This document shows, in pieces, positions 34,715 through 44,948 of a DNA stretch of 64,000 nucleotides. Source of the DNA: an uncultured Bacteroidales bacterium. GTDB taxonomy: Bacteria; Bacteroidota; Bacteroidia; Bacteroidales; Paludibacteraceae. Position 1 is the first letter of the stretch; every line of letters begins with the position of its first letter. Under the pieces are notes generated by a model. The model ran no database searches, had not been told where the DNA came from, and saw nothing but the letters and a program-made list of their open reading frames with translations. The stretch is from the NCBI GenBank assembly GCA_902800215.1, contig CADCDS010000004.1, positions 1 to 64,000 on the forward strand. Direction: 5' to 3'. Position numbers and translations under genes: made by a program.

Positions 34715-35648
34715 ATCCAAACGCCGCGTAGCGTATATCAATGAAATGATTGAAAGCGGTCACGCCGCTCAGTTAGTATCCGAAGGGGAAGCGTACCACA
34801 GCGAACAGTTGGCGCATATCGCCGAAGAGATCTGTTCCCGTAACGTACGTGTCGTGCTGATTGCCGGACCCTCCTCCAGCGGAAAGACCAGCACGAGTCA
34901 TAAACTGTGTCTGGAATTGCTGGCGCACGGAAAACAACCGGTGGCCTTGTCCTTGGACAACTGGTATCTGAACGGTACACTCACACCCTTGAAACCGGAT
35001 GGAACAAAGGATTATGAGTCGGTATATGCGATTGATCTTAACCAATTGGAAGAGGACCTGAAAGCACTTGTAGCCGGAAAGGAGATTGCTTTACCCACCT
35101 TCAATTTTGCCGAAGAGAAACGGGAGTATCCGGGAGAGACATTATGTTTGGAGGGTGAGGCCGTATTGGTGATGGAGGGTATTCATGCCTTGAATCCGAT
35201 CTTAACCCGGCATATCAGCGATGCTCAGAAATACAAGATCTACGCGGCACCGATGAGTCCCGTATCGTTGGACGGCGAGACCTGGATACCAACCAACGTG
35301 CATCGTCTGTTACGCCGAATGAGCCGCGACTATCGTACGCGGGGCAAAACTCCGCAGGTAACCATTGCCGGCTGGCCATCGGTGCGAGAAGGAGAGGAGA
35401 AATGGATTGAGCCGTTCAGGAACGAAGCGGATGCGCAGTTTGACACATCGATGACGTATGAACTTCCGGCTATCCGTTATGCGGTAGAAACAGCCTTGCA
35501 GACCGTGCCTGCTTCTGCTCCGGAATACAAGATCGCGGAACAGCTGCTGTACTACCTCAGTTTCTTTGAAGGACTGGAAGCATCTTACATTCCACGCACC
35601 TCCATTTTACGGGAGTTTATAGGCGGTTCTCAGTTCAATGTAGGCTGA
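34704..35648 (+). CDS. Nucleoside (uridine-type) kinase domain protein
   Basis: The ATG at 34704 ([10 protein letters not shown]) gives 314 residues; an earlier in-frame ATG inside priA is ignored. Walker A IAGPSSSGKTSTS, LSLDNWYLNG and an EGIHALNP segment place it in the uridine kinase/phosphoribulokinase family. In Bacteroidales such proteins commonly carry an extra N-terminal TGS-type half; here only the kinase half is present. It probably phosphorylates uridine or a related nucleoside, but the exact substrate is unproven. It overlaps priA by 11 nt. Confidence 0.85.
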   Translation, partial: SIAESKRRVAYINEMIESGHAAQLVSEGEAYHSEQLAHIAEEICSRNVRVVLIAGPSSSGKTSTSHKLCLELLAHGKQPVALSLDNWYLNGTLTPLKPDGTKDYESVYAIDLNQLEEDLKALVAGKEIALPTFNFAEEKREYPGETLCLEGEAVLVMEGIHALNPILTRHISDAQKYKIYAAPMSPVSLDGETWIPTNVHRLLRRMSRDYRTRGKTPQVTIAGWPSVREGEEKWIEPFRNEADAQFDTSMTYELPAIRYAVETALQTVPASAPEYKIAEQLLYYLSFFEGLEASYIPRTSILREFIGGSQFNVG

Positions 35649-35693
35649 TTTTAGGTCAAATAGCCCCAAAAATAGACGATTTTTCACTTTTTT

Positions 35694-35725
35694 CTTGCAT
35701 ATGTCAAAAAAAAGTAGTACCTTTG
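35694..35725 (+). promoter_or_regulatory. secDF promoter
   Basis: CTTG (35694-35697), 20-bp spacer CATATGTCAAAAAAAAGTAG, TACCTTTG (35718-35725). The leader to the start is about 85 nt. Confidence 0.8.
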
Positions 35726-35815
35726 CGCACTTTTTGTGTGTCGTGCGCGAAAGTACGCGTTACGTACGTGCAATAAGACAAGGAAATAAAATCAAAAACA
35801 AATACAAAAACAATT

Positions 35816-38728
35816 ATGCAAAACAAAGGACTTGTTAGATTTTTGGTAGCATGCCTTATTGTGGTATGCGCCTTTTATCTGTCTTTCTCTTTTGTAACTC
35901 GTATCTATGACAATCGAGCAAAAGAGTACGGACAGGAGCAAGCGATGGTGGATGGTGTAGTGAATGATTCGCTGGCCAAGATTAAAGAGGCTTATTACCT
36001 CGACTCCATTGCAACCAAGACAGTTTGGTGTTGGCACACGCTCAAAGAGTGCCGTGAGAGAGAGATCGGTTTGGGTCTTGACTTGAAGGGTGGTATGAAC
36101 GTGACGATGGAAGTGTCCGTTCCGGCTATTCTGGACGCACTGACCGGTCACAGTCTGGAAAAGAACTACAAAGCCGCTATTGATGCTGCTCGTCAGCACA
36201 TGAAAGACGGTGTGTCGAATGACTTCCTGGGTCTTTTCTTTGACGAGTATGAGTTAGGCGGTGGCCGTCTGGCTCCGCTGTTCACCGCTACGATGCGTGA
36301 CAAGATTGATCCGGACATGGACAACAACGAGGTAAAACGCATCATCCGTAACGAAGTGGATGACGCGGTTGAGAACTCGTTCAACGTGCTTCGTACCCGT
36401 ATCGACCGCTTCGGTGTTGTACAGCCGAACATCCAGAAGTTAGGTAACGGTCGTATCCTGATTGAGTTACCGGGTATCAAAGAGCCGAAGCGCGTAGAGA
36501 AACTGCTGCAAGGTAGTGCAAACCTGGAGTTCTGGGATACTTACTATAGCCAGGAGCTGTTTAGCGACTTGCAGACTATCGAGAGTAAGTTGGCTGAAGA
36601 AGAGCAGACCTTGGTTGGTTTGTTCTCTGACGGCGTTATTGGTAGAGACAAAACGCCGGTTATCGGTGTTGCTCATTATTCGGACACCGCACGTATCAAC
36701 GCTATTCTGCAAAGTCACAAAGCAGACCTGCCGAGTTTGGCACATTTCTGCTGGGAAGTAAAAGCGATTGATGACCGCGGCATGTATTTCCGTCTCATCG
36801 CGTTGAAACGTGAATCTACTCGTAAGGGTCCGAGATTGGAAGGCGACGTGATCACCGATGCACGTGCTGACTTCCAACAGAACGGTCACGCCGAGGTATT
36901 GATGAAGATGAACGCTGCCGGTGCTCGCAAATGGGCTGAGATCACCAAGAAAGCATATGAAGATGGCCAGAAGAGCGTAGCTATCGTATTGGATGGCTTC
37001 GTATATAGTTTCCCGAACGTACAGAGTGAGATCACCGGCGGTAGCAGTTCTATTACCGGTCACTTCACGATGGACGAGGCAAAGGACTTGGCGAACACGC
37101 TTAAGTCCGGTAAGATGCCGGCACCTGCCCGTATCATCCAATCGGATGTAGTAGGTCCGTCTCTGGGTCAAGAAGCTATCCGTGCCGGTTTGCTTTCCTT
37201 CCTGCTCGGTTTCATCCTGATTCTGGTTTACATGGTCTTCTACTATGGCTGGATCCCGGGTCTGATTGCAGACGCTGCATTGGTTTGCAACCTCTTCCTG
37301 TTGGTAGGTATCCTGGCTTCCTTCAACGCCGTACTGACCTTGCCGGGTATTGCCGGTATCGTGCTGACGATGGGTATGGCTGTGGATGCGAACGTGCTTA
37401 TCTACGAGCGTATCCGTGAGGAGCTCCGTGGCGGCAAGGGTATGCGTAAAGCGGTTGAGGATGGTTTCAAGGGTGCCATCAGCGCCATCGTGGATGCGAA
37501 CGTGACTTCGTTCCTGACCGGTGCCATCCTGGCTTACTTCGGTACAGGTCCTATCAAGGGCTTCGCTGTTACCTATATGATCGGTATCATCTCGTCCTTC
37601 TTGACGGCTGTGTTCATTACCCGTCTGTTGCTGGATGACTACTGCAAGCGTGAGAATGCGAAAGAGTTGAGCTTCACCACTCCGATGATGAAGAACTTCC
37701 TGCAGAATATCCACTTCGACTTCGTGAAAGCACGCAAGTGGGCTTACTGCCTGTCGGGTGCACTTGTGATCTTCGCTATCTTGGGTCTTGAGCCGCACGT
37801 GTTCGGAAAACTGAACTTGGGTATTGATTTCTCCGGTGGTCGTAACTATGTGGTTCGTTTTGACAACGATCAGATTGAGACACAGAAAGTACGTGAGAAC
37901 CTGAATGAGGTCTTCAAGGCAGATGCCAAAGTACGTGGCGAAGAGGAGTCCTTCTCGCTGAACGTAATCACCTTTGGTAACAACGCCAACCAGGTACGTG
38001 TATCGACCAACTACCTCGTTAACGAGGATGATGTAGATGATCTGATTGACCAACTGCTGTATGACGGTTGCAAACCGTTCATGGCTGAGGAGGTTAGCTT
38101 CGATGACTTCAGTTCGTCGGAGAAGAACCCGGAGGTAGGTATCATGCAGAGCCAGAAGGTAGGTCCGTCTATTGCAGACGACATCAAGACCAGTGCTATC
38201 TGGGCTATCTTTGCTGCGCTGATCGGTATCTTCATCTATATCTTGATCCGTTTCCGCAACTTCGCTTACTCCGTAGGTGCATTGGCAGCTTTGGCACACG
38301 ATACCGTGATTATCCTGGGTCTGTATGCGATCCTTTGGAAGATCATGCCGTTCTCCATGGAGATCGACCAGGCATTTATCGCTGCTATCCTGACGGTTAT
38401 CGGTTACTCTATCAACGATACCGTGGTCATCTTCGACCGTGTTCGTGAGTACAACAAGTTGTATCCGAAACGTGAGAAGAACGTGAACATCAACGATGCA
38501 TTGAACAACACCTTGAGCCGTACGTTCTCGACCTCTATGAGTACGTTCGTGGTATTGTTGGCAATCTTCATCTTCGGTGGTGAGACGATCCAAGGTTTCG
38601 TCTTCGCTCTCCTCATGGGTGTTATCGTTGGTACCTATTCGTCTCTGTTCATCGCTTCGCCGATTGCATACGATATCCAACGTGCGATTGCTAAGCGCAA
38701 AGAGAAAAAGGAAGCATTGAAGAAATAA
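35816..38728 (+). CDS. secDF: Fused protein translocase subunit SecDF
   Basis: 970 residues. The SecD half has the LGLDLKGGMNVTMEV motif, the periplasmic P1 domain and six membrane helices with GTGPIKGFAVTYMIGI. The SecF half starts at about residue 620, with LGIDFSGGRNYVVRF and the ATLFGGETIQGFVFALLMG-like closing region (here FIFGGETIQGFVFAL). A fused SecDF is typical of Bacteroidota. It uses the proton gradient to pull preproteins through SecYEG. Its own promoter stands upstream. A long antisense frame exists but is only a shadow of this conserved gene. Confidence 0.96.
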   Translation: MQNKGLVRFLVACLIVVCAFYLSFSFVTRIYDNRAKEYGQEQAMVDGVVNDSLAKIKEAYYLDSIATKTVWCWHTLKECREREIGLGLDLKGGMNVTMEVSVPAILDALTGHSLEKNYKAAIDAARQHMKDGVSNDFLGLFFDEYELGGGRLAPLFTATMRDKIDPDMDNNEVKRIIRNEVDDAVENSFNVLRTRIDRFGVVQPNIQKLGNGRILIELPGIKEPKRVEKLLQGSANLEFWDTYYSQELFSDLQTIESKLAEEEQTLVGLFSDGVIGRDKTPVIGVAHYSDTARINAILQSHKADLPSLAHFCWEVKAIDDRGMYFRLIALKRESTRKGPRLEGDVITDARADFQQNGHAEVLMKMNAAGARKWAEITKKAYEDGQKSVAIVLDGFVYSFPNVQSEITGGSSSITGHFTMDEAKDLANTLKSGKMPAPARIIQSDVVGPSLGQEAIRAGLLSFLLGFILILVYMVFYYGWIPGLIADAALVCNLFLLVGILASFNAVLTLPGIAGIVLTMGMAVDANVLIYERIREELRGGKGMRKAVEDGFKGAISAIVDANVTSFLTGAILAYFGTGPIKGFAVTYMIGIISSFLTAVFITRLLLDDYCKRENAKELSFTTPMMKNFLQNIHFDFVKARKWAYCLSGALVIFAILGLEPHVFGKLNLGIDFSGGRNYVVRFDNDQIETQKVRENLNEVFKADAKVRGEEESFSLNVITFGNNANQVRVSTNYLVNEDDVDDLIDQLLYDGCKPFMAEEVSFDDFSSSEKNPEVGIMQSQKVGPSIADDIKTSAIWAIFAALIGIFIYILIRFRNFAYSVGALAALAHDTVIILGLYAILWKIMPFSMEIDQAFIAAILTVIGYSINDTVVIFDRVREYNKLYPKREKNVNINDALNNTLSRTFSTSMSTFVVLLAIFIFGGETIQGFVFALLMGVIVGTYSSLFIASPIAYDIQRAIAKRKEKKEALKK

Positions 38729-38758
38729 TGGCTAAAGGCTAATGGCTAATGGCTAAAG
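38727..38758 (+). repeat. Heptad tract between secDF and clpP
   Basis: GGCTAAA/GGCTAAT units directly after the secDF stop. They contain a spurious ATG at 38749. Confidence 0.7.
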
Positions 38759-38760
38759 TT

Positions 38761-39444
38761 ATGCAAAACGATTTCTTAAAATACGCTGTCTCGCAGGGTT
38801 TGAACTCCATGCATGTAGAGAACGTCATGTCTCGCAGCATGGATTCAACCCGTGCAAGCGGTTATATATCGCCCACTATCCTGGAGGAGCGTCAGTTGAA
38901 CGTGACGCAGATGGATGTGTTCAGTCGCTTGATGATGGACCGTGTTATTTTCCTCGGTACCGAGGTGAATGATTACACAGCCAACGTCATTCAGGCGCAG
39001 TTACTCTATCTGGACTCCGTGGATAGCGAACGCGATATCAACCTGTATCTGAATACACCGGGCGGTTCGGTGTATGCCGGTTTGGGAATATATGACACAA
39101 TGCAGTTTGTTAAAGCACGTGTAGCTACGATCTGCACCGGTTTGGCTGCTTCGATGGGAGCGGTGTTACTGGTAGCCGGAGAGCAAGGAATGCGTGCCGC
39201 ATTACCGCACAGCCGCGTCATGATTCACCAGCCTCTGGGAGGTATTCAAGGTCAGGCCAGCGATATTGAGATCACGGCCAAAGAGATTCTCAAACTCAAA
39301 GACGAACTCTATCAGATCATCTCCGACAAGTCCGGTAAGTCGATGGAACAAATCCGTCAGGATGCGGACCGTGACCACTGGATGACCTCGCAGGAAGCGC
39401 TGGAATACGGAATGATCGACAAGGTATATACGCATAAAGAATAA
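38761..39444 (+). CDS. clpP: ATP-dependent Clp protease proteolytic subunit
   Basis: From ATG 38761 ([10 protein letters not shown]) 227 residues. Catalytic Ser is in [11 protein letters not shown], His in [13 protein letters not shown] and Asp in the DRDHWM region. An ATG at 38749 would add four residues from the heptad tract and is rejected. ClpP is the barrel peptidase that ClpX feeds; clpX follows, overlapping by 1 nt. Confidence 0.96.
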   Translation: MQNDFLKYAVSQGLNSMHVENVMSRSMDSTRASGYISPTILEERQLNVTQMDVFSRLMMDRVIFLGTEVNDYTANVIQAQLLYLDSVDSERDINLYLNTPGGSVYAGLGIYDTMQFVKARVATICTGLAASMGAVLLVAGEQGMRAALPHSRVMIHQPLGGIQGQASDIEITAKEILKLKDELYQIISDKSGKSMEQIRQDADRDHWMTSQEALEYGMIDKVYTHKE

Positions 39445-40691
39445 TGGGGCGTAATACAGTAAATACGTGCAGTTTCTGTGGACGCACTATGCCGGAGATG
39501 TTCCAAGGCATGGAGCGCACCACGCTTATTTGCAGCGAGTGTATTGAGTCGGGCTATAAGATGCTTACCGCCAAACCCAAGAAAGTGGCTGCCAAAGCCG
39601 GTGAATTGAGTTTGGCTAACTTACCGACGCCGCAAGGCATCAAGGAGTTCTTGGACCAGTATGTGATTGGTCAGGACGATGCCAAGCGTTTTCTTTCTGT
39701 AGCAGTTTACAACCATTATAAGCGGGTGCTGCAAGAGATCTCGAACGATGACGTGGAGATTGAGAAGAGTAATATCCTGCTGGTGGGATCCACCGGAACG
39801 GGTAAGACTCTTCTGGCACGCACGATTGCCAAGATGCTGAAAGTGCCTTTCGCCATCGGTGATGCAACGGCACTGACGCAGGCAGGTTATGTAGGTGAAG
39901 ACGTGGAGTCGCTGCTGGTTCGCCTGCTGCAAGATGCGGATTATGACGTGACCAAAGCGCAACGCGGTATCATCTTCATCGATGAGATCGACAAGATCGC
40001 CCGTAAGAGTGAGAACATGTCCATCACGCGTGACGTGAGCGGCGAAGGAGTACAACAGAGTCTGCTGAAGATGCTGGAGGGTTCGATTGTCAACGTACCG
40101 CCTCAGGGTGGACGGAAACATCCGGATCAGGAGTTGATACATATCGACACAAAGAATATCCTCTTTATCTGCGGTGGTGCTTTTGACGGTATCGAGCGTA
40201 AGATCTCCCAGCGTATGAATACGCAGACAGTGGGTTTTGCGGCACAAGAGAAAGCGGCACAGGTGGATAAGAACAATCTGCTGCAATATATCGCACCGCA
40301 AGATCTGAAGTCCTACGGTTTGATTCCGGAGATCATCGGTCGTCTGCCGGTTCTGACCTATCTGGAGCCGCTCAATAAAGAAGCATTGCGTAATATCCTG
40401 ACCGAGCCGAAGAACGCGCTTACTAAGCAGTACAAGAAACTGCTGGCGATGGATAACGTGACGCTTACCTTTGACGATGAAGCACTGGATTATATCGTAG
40501 ATAAAGCGATTGAGTACAAACTCGGTGCACGTGGATTGAGAGGACTGATGGAGACCGTGATGACCGATCTGATGTTTGAGTTACCGAACCACAAGCATCT
40601 AGGTAAGACACAGGAGTTCCGGGTTACCAAACAGTTCACGGAACAGAAGTTAGGTCATCGGAAACTGATACAATTAAAAAACGCGGTTTGA
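39444..40691 (+). CDS. clpX: ATP-dependent Clp protease ATP-binding subunit ClpX
   Basis: 415 residues with the N-terminal zinc domain ([17 protein letters not shown]), Walker [12 protein letters not shown], Walker [12 protein letters not shown], pore loop YVGEDVE and sensor 2 GARGLRG. It unfolds tagged proteins for ClpP. It follows clpP directly and ends at a strong shared terminator. Confidence 0.97.
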   Translation: MGRNTVNTCSFCGRTMPEMFQGMERTTLICSECIESGYKMLTAKPKKVAAKAGELSLANLPTPQGIKEFLDQYVIGQDDAKRFLSVAVYNHYKRVLQEISNDDVEIEKSNILLVGSTGTGKTLLARTIAKMLKVPFAIGDATALTQAGYVGEDVESLLVRLLQDADYDVTKAQRGIIFIDEIDKIARKSENMSITRDVSGEGVQQSLLKMLEGSIVNVPPQGGRKHPDQELIHIDTKNILFICGGAFDGIERKISQRMNTQTVGFAAQEKAAQVDKNNLLQYIAPQDLKSYGLIPEIIGRLPVLTYLEPLNKEALRNILTEPKNALTKQYKKLLAMDNVTLTFDDEALDYIVDKAIEYKLGARGLRGLMETVMTDLMFELPNHKHLGKTQEFRVTKQFTEQKLGHRKLIQLKNAV

Positions 40692-40705
40692 GCCGCGTTT
40701 TTTTT
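40676..40705. terminator. Shared terminator after clpX and the DUF4270 gene
   Basis: AAAAAACGCGG-N4/5-CCGCGTTTTTTTT, with A and T runs on the two sides, serving converging transcripts. Confidence 0.9.
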
Positions 40706-40711
40706 GTGTTA

Positions 40712-42175
40712 TCAGAACCCGCTATAGACTAGTTCCAGTTCCATATCATTCTGTGCGGAACGGATCTTGGTAGCGGACATCGTTTGCTGTTGGCGTACCG
40801 ACGAGACCGTCGTAGAGGAATAGGAAGTAACACTGGTCTCAATCGTAACCGGTACCAGCATCAGGTTTAGCACTTCCTCTTCTTCCGCCTCATTACGCAA
40901 CTGGTTGCCTAAGAAATCGGACAGGTCATAGGTATAGTAATAGATGGCGTTTCCAGCCGTGTCCGTGCCTTGCGTCAGCGCACTCAACAGCGCACAGGTA
41001 TCGGTAGGCAGTTCCCGGTTCTTAAAGAAGCGGTCCATGCTCTGTTCCTTGATAAGCAGCATATACGAAGCCGGTTGCAGCCAGTCATTGCGCGTGATCT
41101 CACTTTCCGAACCCGTGAACACATTCTCCACATTCACACGCACCTCGGCCTTGTTGATATACGGACGTTTGTAGAGATAAGCGATGCTGTCATGGGCGTC
41201 ATTCCATACCGAGTCATAGGTCAGATGACGGATGATGGTATCCGCAATCTGCGCCATCGGGAATTGCATACGCGTGTACACGCCTGCAGGCGCGATAATA
41301 TAATTATAGGTGTCGGAATCCTGTTTCAGTTCTTCCACCAAAGCTTGCTTATCCTCGTAATAGAGATGATTAACCGTACGCACTTCCGAATTGGCGTAGA
41401 AGGCTTTCATATCATGCACCAAGGTGTCATTGCCCGGCGTCTTCTCGTATTCAAAATGATAAAAAACGCCCAATGCGATATCGGATATGTTCAGCATCGT
41501 GGAGGAACCGAAAGAGGTCTCAATGAGCAAACCTTTGAATTGGTTATTGAAGGTCTCCTGGTCATCAAAAGACTGAATTGCCCAGAAATAGTCAGCAAAC
41601 TCATCATTGACGCGCATGCGTAGCATGGGTGTATAGTTTCCGTTGCTGTCTTGCACCGAATCCAATTTTTCGGACGCCACCACAATCCGGTGATTGGCCA
41701 GGATACTATGGGTATGGGAACAATAATCGTCGATATCCAGATCCGTAGGATACGTACCGGAATAGCGGAAGGTCTTTTTATCCATCATATAGGCATCAAT
41801 AGCCAAAGGCGAATAACCGTCTCCCGTCCAGCTGGCGTAATACATGAACAGACAAACGGAATCCAATCCGAGATTCTTGATATGCGATCCGGAAGGGTAA
41901 CGATATCCCTCCGGACAGGCCAATTGCGTCAAGATAGAGGCACGCAGCACACCGAAATCCGTCTCTATCTCACCCAGCAAGAAAGAATCCGCCTGAGAGA
42001 TGATCGCGCTGCAACTGTCTATGGCCGAACGGAAAGCAAACGTATCCGCCAGCACGATAATCTGATCTCCGGAATCCAGCACCGATTCTCCGGTACTGGC
42101 TACATCGTCTTTACAGGCCGTGAAGGCCATGACGAAAGCAATGATACATCCTATAAACGCAAATCGTTTATTCAT
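40712..42175 (-). CDS. DUF4270 family lipoprotein
   Basis: From ATG 42175 (MNKRFAFIGC) 487 residues, with a lipoprotein signal ending MAFTAC-K. The pattern SGDQIIVLADTFAFRSAIDS, LLGEIETDFGVLRASILTQL and YLYKRPYINKAEVRVNVENV is typical of DUF4270, a Bacteroidota surface family. Its partner in many genomes is the GT5-like gene upstream, as here. The start overlaps that gene by 4 nt. Function is unknown. Confidence 0.85.
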   Translation of the reverse strand: MNKRFAFIGCIIAFVMAFTACKDDVASTGESVLDSGDQIIVLADTFAFRSAIDSCSAIISQADSFLLGEIETDFGVLRASILTQLACPEGYRYPSGSHIKNLGLDSVCLFMYYASWTGDGYSPLAIDAYMMDKKTFRYSGTYPTDLDIDDYCSHTHSILANHRIVVASEKLDSVQDSNGNYTPMLRMRVNDEFADYFWAIQSFDDQETFNNQFKGLLIETSFGSSTMLNISDIALGVFYHFEYEKTPGNDTLVHDMKAFYANSEVRTVNHLYYEDKQALVEELKQDSDTYNYIIAPAGVYTRMQFPMAQIADTIIRHLTYDSVWNDAHDSIAYLYKRPYINKAEVRVNVENVFTGSESEITRNDWLQPASYMLLIKEQSMDRFFKNRELPTDTCALLSALTQGTDTAGNAIYYYTYDLSDFLGNQLRNEAEEEEVLNLMLVPVTIETSVTSYSSTTVSSVRQQQTMSATKIRSAQNDMELELVYSGF

Positions 42176-43008
42176 TCTTCTTTCCCTAATAACGTTTGGA
42201 AGAAATCCCATTGACGTTTCGCCGCAGCAGCTACATCCTCTGTCTCCTCGTACGGCAAAACGGGTTTCCCCTTCGTCTCCGCATAGTTTGCTACCCGTTG
42301 GTTCACCTTAGGCGACGCATATACCAACGCATCCGAATAATCCACCGCCAGACGCATCAACTCCTCATATCCGACCGGAAAATCGACGATGGAGCGCACG
42401 TCGGTTGTGGTGATACCATCGATACGCATTTTCTCCGAGAACTTCGTCGGAAAAGCTTTTTGATATTCGTTTTCGTCCAAAGAAAGGACGATTTTTGAGT
42501 TTGCAAAGAACGGTTCGTCAAAGAAGGCTTTCTTCAGATAGATCGGCGCCAGCGCACTCATCCAACCGGAACAAACGATGATATCCGGCGTCCAACGGAG
42601 TTTCTTCACTGTCTCAATTACACCACGGGCATAGAAAATCACACGATCATCATTATCCGCATACTCCACTCCTGACGCATCGGTCAAACCTTTGCGACGG
42701 CCGAACAGATCATCGTTGTCAATAAAATAGATCTGGATACGCGCAGACTGGATGGAAGCCACCTTAATCAGCAAGGGATGATCCGAATCCTCAATGATCA
42801 GATTCATACCGGACAGGCGAATCACCTCGTGCAACTGGTTACGGCGCTCGTTGATCTCACCGAACTTAGGCATGAACGTACGAGTCTCAAAACCATGGCT
42901 CTGGAAGTACTCCGGAAGCTGACGGTTTAACAGACGAATTGGCGTCTCTTCTGCCAAATAAGGGTATATCTCCTGGGAGATAAAAAGGATTCGTTTCGGC
43001 TCTTTCAT
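42172..43008 (-). CDS. Glycogen/starch synthase-like protein, N-terminal GT5 domain only
   Basis: From ATG 43008 (MKEPKRILFISQEIYPY) 278 residues. It matches the N-terminal Rossmann half of GT5 glycogen synthases: FISQEIYPYLAEETPI, FMPKFGEIN, DDRVIFYARGVIETV and PDIIVCSGWMSALAP. The C-terminal GT-B half, with the KxGGL-type and acceptor motifs, is absent. This short form is common beside panC and DUF4270 in Bacteroidales, so it is not a local truncation. Whether it is active alone is doubtful. It shares an overlapping divergent promoter with panC. Confidence 0.8.
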   Translation of the reverse strand: MKEPKRILFISQEIYPYLAEETPIRLLNRQLPEYFQSHGFETRTFMPKFGEINERRNQLHEVIRLSGMNLIIEDSDHPLLIKVASIQSARIQIYFIDNDDLFGRRKGLTDASGVEYADNDDRVIFYARGVIETVKKLRWTPDIIVCSGWMSALAPIYLKKAFFDEPFFANSKIVLSLDENEYQKAFPTKFSEKMRIDGITTTDVRSIVDFPVGYEELMRLAVDYSDALVYASPKVNQRVANYAETKGKPVLPYEETEDVAAAAKRQWDFFQTLLGKEE

Positions 43009-43032
43009 AAGCGTGTGAACATTTTTCCGCTG

Positions 43033-43064
43033 CAAAGTTACAAAAAAATTTTGACATATGCAAA
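43033..43064 (-). promoter_or_regulatory. Promoter of the GT5-like/DUF4270 unit
   Basis: Minus strand TTTG (43064-43061), 20-bp spacer, TAACTTTG (43040-43033). It overlaps the panC promoter. Confidence 0.75.
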
Positions 43065-43080
43065 AAAAAGTGTATCTTTG
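43050..43080 (+). promoter_or_regulatory. panC promoter
   Basis: TTTG (43050-43053), 19-bp spacer, TATCTTTG (43073-43080). The central palindrome TTTTGACATATGCAAAA lies between the two -33 elements. Confidence 0.75.
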
Positions 43081-43122
43081 CACGATTTTTTGACAATAAG
43101 GACCAATTTATAGCACTTTTAT

Positions 43123-43983
43123 ATGCAAATTATTACTACCAAGAAGGAATTGCAAGCGATGGTAGAGGCTTGCAAAGCAACAGGAAAAACCATCGGTTTG
43201 GTACCTACTATGGGTGCCTTGCATGAAGGTCACGCCAGTCTGGTGAAACGCGCAGTGAACGAGAACAACGTGTGCTTCGTTTCGGTTTTTGTCAATCCTA
43301 CCCAGTTTAACAACAAAGAGGACCTGGCCAAGTACCCTCGTAACATCCAACGCGATGCGGAGTTATTGGAAACCATCGGTGCAGACTTTGTCTTCGCACC
43401 CACACCGGAAGAGATGTATTCGGAAGAGGAGATGAACACCACCTTCGATTTTGACTTCGCCGGTTTGGACAAAGTGATGGAAGGCAAGATGCGTCCCGGT
43501 CATTTCAACGGTGTTGTGCAGGTGGTAAGTCGTCTCTTCTACCTCGTGCAACCAGACAAGGCTTATTTCGGAGAGAAGGACTTCCAACAGTTGGCGATCA
43601 TCCACCATATGGTAGAGCACAGCAGTATGGCCGGCACGTTCGGAAACCTGCAGATCATCGACTGTCCTATCGTACGTGAAGCATCCGGTTTGGCACTCAG
43701 CAGCCGTAACGAACGGCTTTCCGAAGCGGAGAAAAAGACCGCGTTGGCTATCTCTAAAACGCTTTTTGCTTCGTTGGAATGGGCAAAAGAGGAAGGTGCG
43801 ACTGTTGCGGATGTTCAACAGCGTGTCATTGACTCGATCAATGCGATAGAAGGATTGGAAGTGGAGTATTACGAGATCGTGGATCAGACCAGTCTGCTAC
43901 CTACAGACACCTTTGATCACGCCATCGGTTGCGTCACCGTCTATTGCGGACCGGTTCGGCTGATTGATAATATCAAGTACTAA
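43123..43983 (+). CDS. panC: Pantothenate synthetase
   Basis: 286 residues. The HIGH-like motif PTMGALHEGHASLV, FVNPTQFNNKEDL, the GHFNGVVQVVSRLF region and the KMSKS-equivalent SSRNERLS are intact. It joins pantoate and beta-alanine, consuming ATP. First gene after its divergent promoter. Confidence 0.96.
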   Translation: MQIITTKKELQAMVEACKATGKTIGLVPTMGALHEGHASLVKRAVNENNVCFVSVFVNPTQFNNKEDLAKYPRNIQRDAELLETIGADFVFAPTPEEMYSEEEMNTTFDFDFAGLDKVMEGKMRPGHFNGVVQVVSRLFYLVQPDKAYFGEKDFQQLAIIHHMVEHSSMAGTFGNLQIIDCPIVREASGLALSSRNERLSEAEKKTALAISKTLFASLEWAKEEGATVADVQQRVIDSINAIEGLEVEYYEIVDQTSLLPTDTFDHAIGCVTVYCGPVRLIDNIKY

Positions 43984-44003
43984 TGGCTAAAGGCTAATGG
44001 TTA
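43981..44003 (+). repeat. Heptad tract between panC and pdxB
   Basis: GGCTAAA/GGCTAAT units begin directly after the panC stop and run into the first codons of pdxB. Confidence 0.6.
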
Positions 44004-44947
44004 TAGTTGTTGACCAACATATTCCTTTCATCGCTGAGGCTGTTCAACGGGAATGGCCTCAGGTCGATATTTTCCCGTTGAAACCGGAAGAAATCGATGC
44101 TTCGGCGGTGAAAGATGCCGATGTGCTTATCGTACGGACACGTACGCGTGTGGATGCGTCTTTATTGGAAGGTTCGCAGGTACGTATGGTGTGTACAGCG
44201 ACTATCGGATTCGATCATATCGATACGGCTTATTGCGAGACGCACGGTATCCGGTGGATGTCCTGTCCCGGATGCAATGCACAAGCCGTCTGCGACTATA
44301 TCGAAGAAGCCTTAGAAGAAATCTCCAATATCCAATCTCCAATCTCCAATCCAATGACCATCGGCGTCATTGGTGTCGGTCATGTAGGTTCATTGGTTGC
44401 CAAGATGGCGGAACGCAAAGGATTGAAAGTGCTGCTCAACGATCCTCCGAAAGGGATGGGTGTCTCGTTAAAAGAGATCGCAGCGCAATGCGATATCATC
44501 ACGTTTCACGTTCCGCTGGATCCCACTACTCATCACCTATGCGATGCGGAATTCTTGCTGCAATGCCGACCGGGTGCACTGATTATCAATGCGGCACGTG
44601 GAGGTGTTGTGGATGAACAAGCGCTGCTGCAAAGCGGTCATCCGTTTGTCATAGATACTTGGGAGAATGAACCGCATATTGATGCGAATATGCTCCATCA
44701 TGCCTTGTTGGCATCGATGCATATCGCCGGATATTCGTTGGAAGGGAAACGCAATGCTTCGCAGATGTGCCTTGATGCGGTAGCAGAGGAGTTTAACTTG
44801 CCGAAGATCAATCTGCAATCACCAAATACCAATGACCGATTATCAATCGGTGATTCATCACCGGGTTGGTTATCCCGCATTTTCGAACAACTCAAAGCCC
44901 ATCCGGAACAATTTGAGCAGTTACGAAAAAACTACCCTCTAAGATAA
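43997..44947 (+). CDS. pdxB: 4-phosphoerythronate dehydrogenase
   Basis: 316 residues of the D-2-hydroxyacid dehydrogenase family. The NAD-binding GxGxxG is VIGVGHVGSLV, followed by the catalytic Arg in INAARGGVVDE, Glu in DTWENEPHID and His in ASMHIAGYS. The family is best matched by PdxB, which acts in vitamin B6 synthesis. The interdomain linker at about 108-118 (ISNIQSPISNP) is encoded by a heptad tract, so this loop is probably a tolerated insert. GH43 follows 1 nt after its stop. Confidence 0.88.
   Translation: MVIVVDQHIPFIAEAVQREWPQVDIFPLKPEEIDASAVKDADVLIVRTRTRVDASLLEGSQVRMVCTATIGFDHIDTAYCETHGIRWMSCPGCNAQAVCDYIEEALEEISNIQSPISNPMTIGVIGVGHVGSLVAKMAERKGLKVLLNDPPKGMGVSLKEIAAQCDIITFHVPLDPTTHHLCDAEFLLQCRPGALIINAARGGVVDEQALLQSGHPFVIDTWENEPHIDANMLHHALLASMHIAGYSLEGKRNASQMCLDAVAEEFNLPKINLQSPNTNDRLSIGDSSPGWLSRIFEQLKAHPEQFEQLRKNYPLR
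44320..44354 (+). repeat. Heptad tract inside pdxB
   Basis: AATCTCC/AATATCC units in an interdomain linker, directly before the NAD-binding strand. Confidence 0.7.
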
Positions 44948-44948
44948 C

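Noticed and set aside
35725..35748. GCGCAC/GTGCGC hairpin in the secDF leader
   Set aside because: Its left arm overlaps the -7 box and expected transcription start, so a full RNA hairpin is unlikely.
36467..38680. A 737-codon minus-strand open frame
   Set aside because: It is antisense to the highly conserved secDF gene and has no family resemblance. High codon bias on the coding strand creates such frames.
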